Origin: Flavobacterium phycosphaerae
Lineage (GTDB): Bacteria; Bacteroidota; Bacteroidia; Flavobacteriales; Flavobacteriaceae
Reading direction: 5' to 3'
DNA: 64,000 bases
NCBI RefSeq assembly: GCF_010119235.1
Contig: NZ_JAAATZ010000001.1
Location: forward strand, 588,501-652,500
Positions 61,383 through 64,000 of the stretch are shown in pieces; within the stretch, counting starts at the first letter, position 1; each line of letters begins with the position of its first letter. Under the pieces are notes generated by a model. That model was not told the DNA's origin. It worked only from the letters and a program-made list of their open reading frames with translations, and searched no databases. The position numbers were made by a program, and so were the translations under genes.

Positions 61383-62747
61383 ATGAAAAAGCGTAAATTA
61401 GGATTCTGGGAAATTTGGAACATGAGTTTCGGTTTCTTAGGAATTCAGATGGGTTTTGCCCTTCAAAATGCTAATGCCAGCAGAATTCTTCAAACTTTTG
61501 GTGCCGATGTTCACGAGTTATCCTGGTTTTGGATAATAGCGCCGCTTATGGGGTTGATAGTTCAACCCATCATCGGGCATTACAGCGACAACACTTGGGG
61601 AAGATTCGGAAGAAGAAAACCTTTCTTTTTAGTAGGTGCACTTTTGGCCTCAGTAGGCTTAATTTTAATGCCGCAAGCCGATATTTTTATTGCCTTTATG
61701 CCCGCCCTTTGGGTTGGAGCCGGAATGTTAATGATCATGGATGCTTCGTTCAATGTCGCCATGGAGCCGTTCAGAGCCTTAGTAGGAGACAATTTGCGCT
61801 CAGACCAAAGAACCCTCGGATTCAGTATTCAAACAGCGCTTATTGGTTTCGGAGCCGTAATTGGCTCTTGGTTACCTTATGTTTTAACCAACTGGTTCGG
61901 CGTTGATAATAGTGCCGAAAACTGCAAAATCCCACACCACTTAATAGTTTCTTTTATCATTGGAGCATTAGTTTTAGTGGCATCAATACTGGTTACATTA
62001 TTTTCCACCAAAGAATATTCTCCCGAAGAATTAGCTCAATTTGAAGACGAACAAGCCCATTTAAAAGCTATTGAAACTGAAGGTGTAGAACCCAAATCCA
62101 GCTTAATGGACATTTTCGAAGATTTTCGAAAAATGCCTACCACCATGAAACAGTTGAGCTGGGTACAGTTCTTTTCTTGGTTTGCTTTGTTTGGCATGTG
62201 GGTATTTACCACTCCGGCTATTGCCCAACACATTTATGGTTTGTCGGTAGAAGACCATACCAGCCGGGCCTTTCAAGAAGCGGGTGACTGGGTTGGCGTT
62301 ATCTTCGGAGTATACAACTTGGTTTCTGCCTTGGTAGCTTTGTTTCTATTGCCAATTTTGGCCAAAAACTTCGGAAGAAAAAAGACACACTCTATTTCCC
62401 TAATTGCAGGTGGTTTAGGCTTACTGTCGATGTATTTTATGCCCAATAAAGAAATGCTGATTCTGTCAATGATAGGGGTTGGTATAGCTTGGGCCAGCAT
62501 CTTATCTATGCCTTATGCTATTCTGGCCGGTGCCATATCACCAAAGAAAATGGGTGTTTATATGGGCATATTCAATTTCTTTATCGTAATCCCACAAATC
62601 ATCAATGCTCTTATTGGTGGTCCGTTAGTAAAATATTTATACGGAGACCACGCTATTTATGCCTTAATGACCAGTGGCGTTAGTTTTCTTATAGCCGCGG
62701 CTCTTGTCGTAAAAGTAAAAGATGTTGATGACGTAATACAAAATTAA
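61383..62747 (+). CDS. MFS transporter, probable maltose/maltodextrin importer (SLC45-like)
   Basis: 454-residue inner-membrane carrier with about 12 TM segments and a central cytoplasmic loop (about 210-255, EELAQFEDEQAHLKAIETEGVEPKSSLMDIFEDFRKMP). The N-terminal region (LGFWEIWNMSFGFLGIQMGFALQNANASRI, IIGHYSDNTWGRFGRRKPFFLVGALLA) is typical for the sugar:cation symporters of the SLC45/GPH-like group, which in Bacteroidota sit in maltose clusters. pgmB starts at the base after its stop codon, and GH65 follows, which points to maltose uptake. Confidence 0.88.
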   Translation: MKKRKLGFWEIWNMSFGFLGIQMGFALQNANASRILQTFGADVHELSWFWIIAPLMGLIVQPIIGHYSDNTWGRFGRRKPFFLVGALLASVGLILMPQADIFIAFMPALWVGAGMLMIMDASFNVAMEPFRALVGDNLRSDQRTLGFSIQTALIGFGAVIGSWLPYVLTNWFGVDNSAENCKIPHHLIVSFIIGALVLVASILVTLFSTKEYSPEELAQFEDEQAHLKAIETEGVEPKSSLMDIFEDFRKMPTTMKQLSWVQFFSWFALFGMWVFTTPAIAQHIYGLSVEDHTSRAFQEAGDWVGVIFGVYNLVSALVALFLLPILAKNFGRKKTHSISLIAGGLGLLSMYFMPNKEMLILSMIGVGIAWASILSMPYAILAGAISPKKMGVYMGIFNFFIVIPQIINALIGGPLVKYLYGDHAIYALMTSGVSFLIAAALVVKVKDVDDVIQN

Positions 62748-63401
62748 ATGAGTAAAAAAGCATTCATTTTCGATCTGGACGGCGTTATTGTTGACACCGC
62801 TAAATACCACTTTTTAGCCTGGCAAAAAATAGCGAGCCAACTTGGCATCGAATTTACCCCCGAACACAACGAAGAACTAAAGGGTGTTAGCCGCGTTCGT
62901 TCGCTTGACATCATTTTAGCCTTAGGCAATATCGAAATCGGTCAAGAAGAAAAAAACAAATGGCTGACCCAAAAAAACGAAGATTACCTCTCCTACATTG
63001 AGCACATGGATGAAACTGAAATTTTGCCCGGAGTAGTCAATATATTAGAATTCATTAAAGAAAAAAAACAGCTAATAGCCTTGGGATCGGCAAGCAAAAA
63101 TGCCCGTCCCATATTAGAAAAAGTCAAAATTCTGCATTTGTTTGATGCCATTGTTGATGGTAACGATGTAACGAATGCCAAACCGGATCCGGAGGTTTTC
63201 CTCAGAGCCGCCAAATTGGTAAAAGCCAAAAACGCCAATGCTATTGTATTTGAAGATTCAGTTGCAGGAATTCAGGCAGCCAACATAGCCAATATGATAA
63301 GTGTAGGAATTGGAGACGCCAACATACTGCACGAAGCAAAATATAATTTTAAAGATTTTACCTTCATGGACACTTCCTTTATTGAAGCGCTGATGAACTA
63401 A
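62748..63401 (+). CDS. pgmB: Beta-phosphoglucomutase
   Basis: HAD-superfamily enzyme that converts beta-glucose-1-phosphate to glucose-6-phosphate. 217 residues with the nucleophile motif FDLDGVIVDTAKYHFLAW (Asp8, Asp10 in FDLDG), the cap-domain substrate segment LKGVSRVRSLDIIL typical of beta-PGM, motif II Ser in ALGSASKNA, and the acidic motif FEDSVAGIQAA. Located immediately after the carrier and before GH65, whose phosphorolysis product is its substrate. Confidence 0.94.
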   Translation: MSKKAFIFDLDGVIVDTAKYHFLAWQKIASQLGIEFTPEHNEELKGVSRVRSLDIILALGNIEIGQEEKNKWLTQKNEDYLSYIEHMDETEILPGVVNILEFIKEKKQLIALGSASKNARPILEKVKILHLFDAIVDGNDVTNAKPDPEVFLRAAKLVKAKNANAIVFEDSVAGIQAANIANMISVGIGDANILHEAKYNFKDFTFMDTSFIEALMN

Positions 63402-63433
63402 AATTGAATGATAAAAGGAAAATAAAAAATACA

Positions 63434-64000
63434 ATGAACCAAGATTATATAAAACCAGACAATTGGTCAATTATTGAAGAAGGATTTGATGCCGAACAAG
63501 TAAAATCATCCGAAAGCCTTTTCAGTATTGGAAACGGTGCCATGGGGCAACGCGCCAATTTTGAAGAACACTATTCCGGAGCAACTTTTCAGGGAAGTTA
63601 TATTGCGGGTATTTATTATCCGGACAAAACCAAAGTGGGCTGGTGGAAAAACGGTTATCCGGAGTATTTCGCCAAAGTACTTAATGCCCCAAGCTGGATT
63701 GGAATTCAAGTTGAAATCAATGGAGAATTGTTAGATTTAGCCACTTGCAAAGTCGGCAACTTCAAAAGAGAGCTTAACATGAAAGAAGGTTGGTATCACC
63801 GCTCGTTTGATGCCACATTAAAAAACGGTACCGAGGTTTCAGTCAATGTGCGCCGCTTTCTTTCTTTAGATTTGGATGAATTAGGAGTAATCAATTATGA
63901 AGTGACTCCAAAAAACCAAGAAGCAACTGTAGTTTTTAAACCGTTTTTAGACGCAGGCGTTCACAACGAAGATGCCAATTGGGAAGAAAAATTTTGGGAA
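63434..64000 (+). CDS. GH65 family glycoside phosphorylase (maltose phosphorylase-like), partial
   Basis: The first 189 codons of a gene that runs off the window end; no stop is reached. The reading from ATG 63434 begins MNQDYIKPDNWSIIEEGFD and has SLFSIGNGAMGQRANFEEHYSG, a strong N-terminal signature of GH65 enzymes, then beta-sandwich sequence with SWIGIQVEINGELLDLA and REGWYHR-like KEGWYHRSFDATL. GH65 enzymes split maltose, trehalose or kojibiose with phosphate to give glucose and beta-glucose-1-phosphate. The adjacent pgmB and the starch context favour maltose. The catalytic domain is outside the window. Confidence 0.92.
   Translation, partial: MNQDYIKPDNWSIIEEGFDAEQVKSSESLFSIGNGAMGQRANFEEHYSGATFQGSYIAGIYYPDKTKVGWWKNGYPEYFAKVLNAPSWIGIQVEINGELLDLATCKVGNFKRELNMKEGWYHRSFDATLKNGTEVSVNVRRFLSLDLDELGVINYEVTPKNQEATVVFKPFLDAGVHNEDANWEEKFWE

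Overview
This window looks like a piece of a Flavobacterium-type (Bacteroidota, Flavobacteriia) chromosome. The DNA is AT-rich, genes have almost no Shine-Dalgarno sequences, and several starts are preceded by the Bacteroidota -7 element TAnnTTTG. It encodes a PorT-type component of the type IX secretion system (T9SS), proteins with T9SS C-terminal sorting domains, a SusC/SusD pair, a TamL-type lipoprotein and the menaquinone methyltransferase MenG. No phage, insertion sequence, CRISPR array or integrase was seen.

Layout. 1-4 kb: thyA, a Rossmann-fold FAD/NAD(P) protein, a 2TM-domain protein overlapping folA. 4-9 kb: menG (frameshifted), porT, a SpoU-type RNA methyltransferase and tamL. 9-14.4 kb: fbaA, accD, a 42-bp tandem array, an FtsX/MacB-type permease and purH. 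14.4-20.1 kb: the rod-shape cluster mreB-mreC-mreD-mrdA-rodA. 20-27.8 kb: a tail-specific protease, surE, lpxB, an NlpC/P60 lipoprotein, comEC and a thioredoxin-like protein. 27.9-35 kb: three POT peptide transporters and a DPP-IV-type peptidase. 35-44.2 kb: a second 21-bp-period tandem array, an unknown membrane protein, tRNA-Phe, coaX (frameshifted), outer-membrane and TPR proteins, lptC, a CNNM/CorC protein and ppiD. 44.3-49.4 kb: a GYDIA-type GHMP kinase, class II HMG-CoA reductase and an AsmA-like protein. 49.5-64 kb: a starch/maltodextrin utilization locus.

The starch locus is a coherent system. A T9SS-exported GH13 amylase (frameshifted here) and a T9SS-exported protein with repeated SusE/F-like starch-binding domains act at the cell surface. 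SusC/SusD/SusE import the oligosaccharides. An inner-membrane MFS carrier, beta-phosphoglucomutase and a GH65 phosphorylase (cut by the window end) are encoded on the opposite strand behind a LacI-family regulator. A perfect palindrome CGAAAACGTTTTCG lies between susC and the regulator. Degenerate copies precede the transporter and the starch-binding protein, and another perfect palindrome with the same core lies about 57 kb away, upstream of the 2TM-folA pair.

The most striking anomaly is that three genes (menG, coaX, the amylase) are each broken by loss of one base in a homopolymer run, and each reads cleanly after one base is restored. Systematic homopolymer under-calling is the simplest explanation, since MenG and CoaX are expected to be important. 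I see no convincing previously undescribed multi-gene system. The best candidates for novelty are the two 21-bp-period arrays, the dispersed LacI-type operators, and a conserved-looking but unrecognised polytopic membrane protein with several intramembrane histidines.
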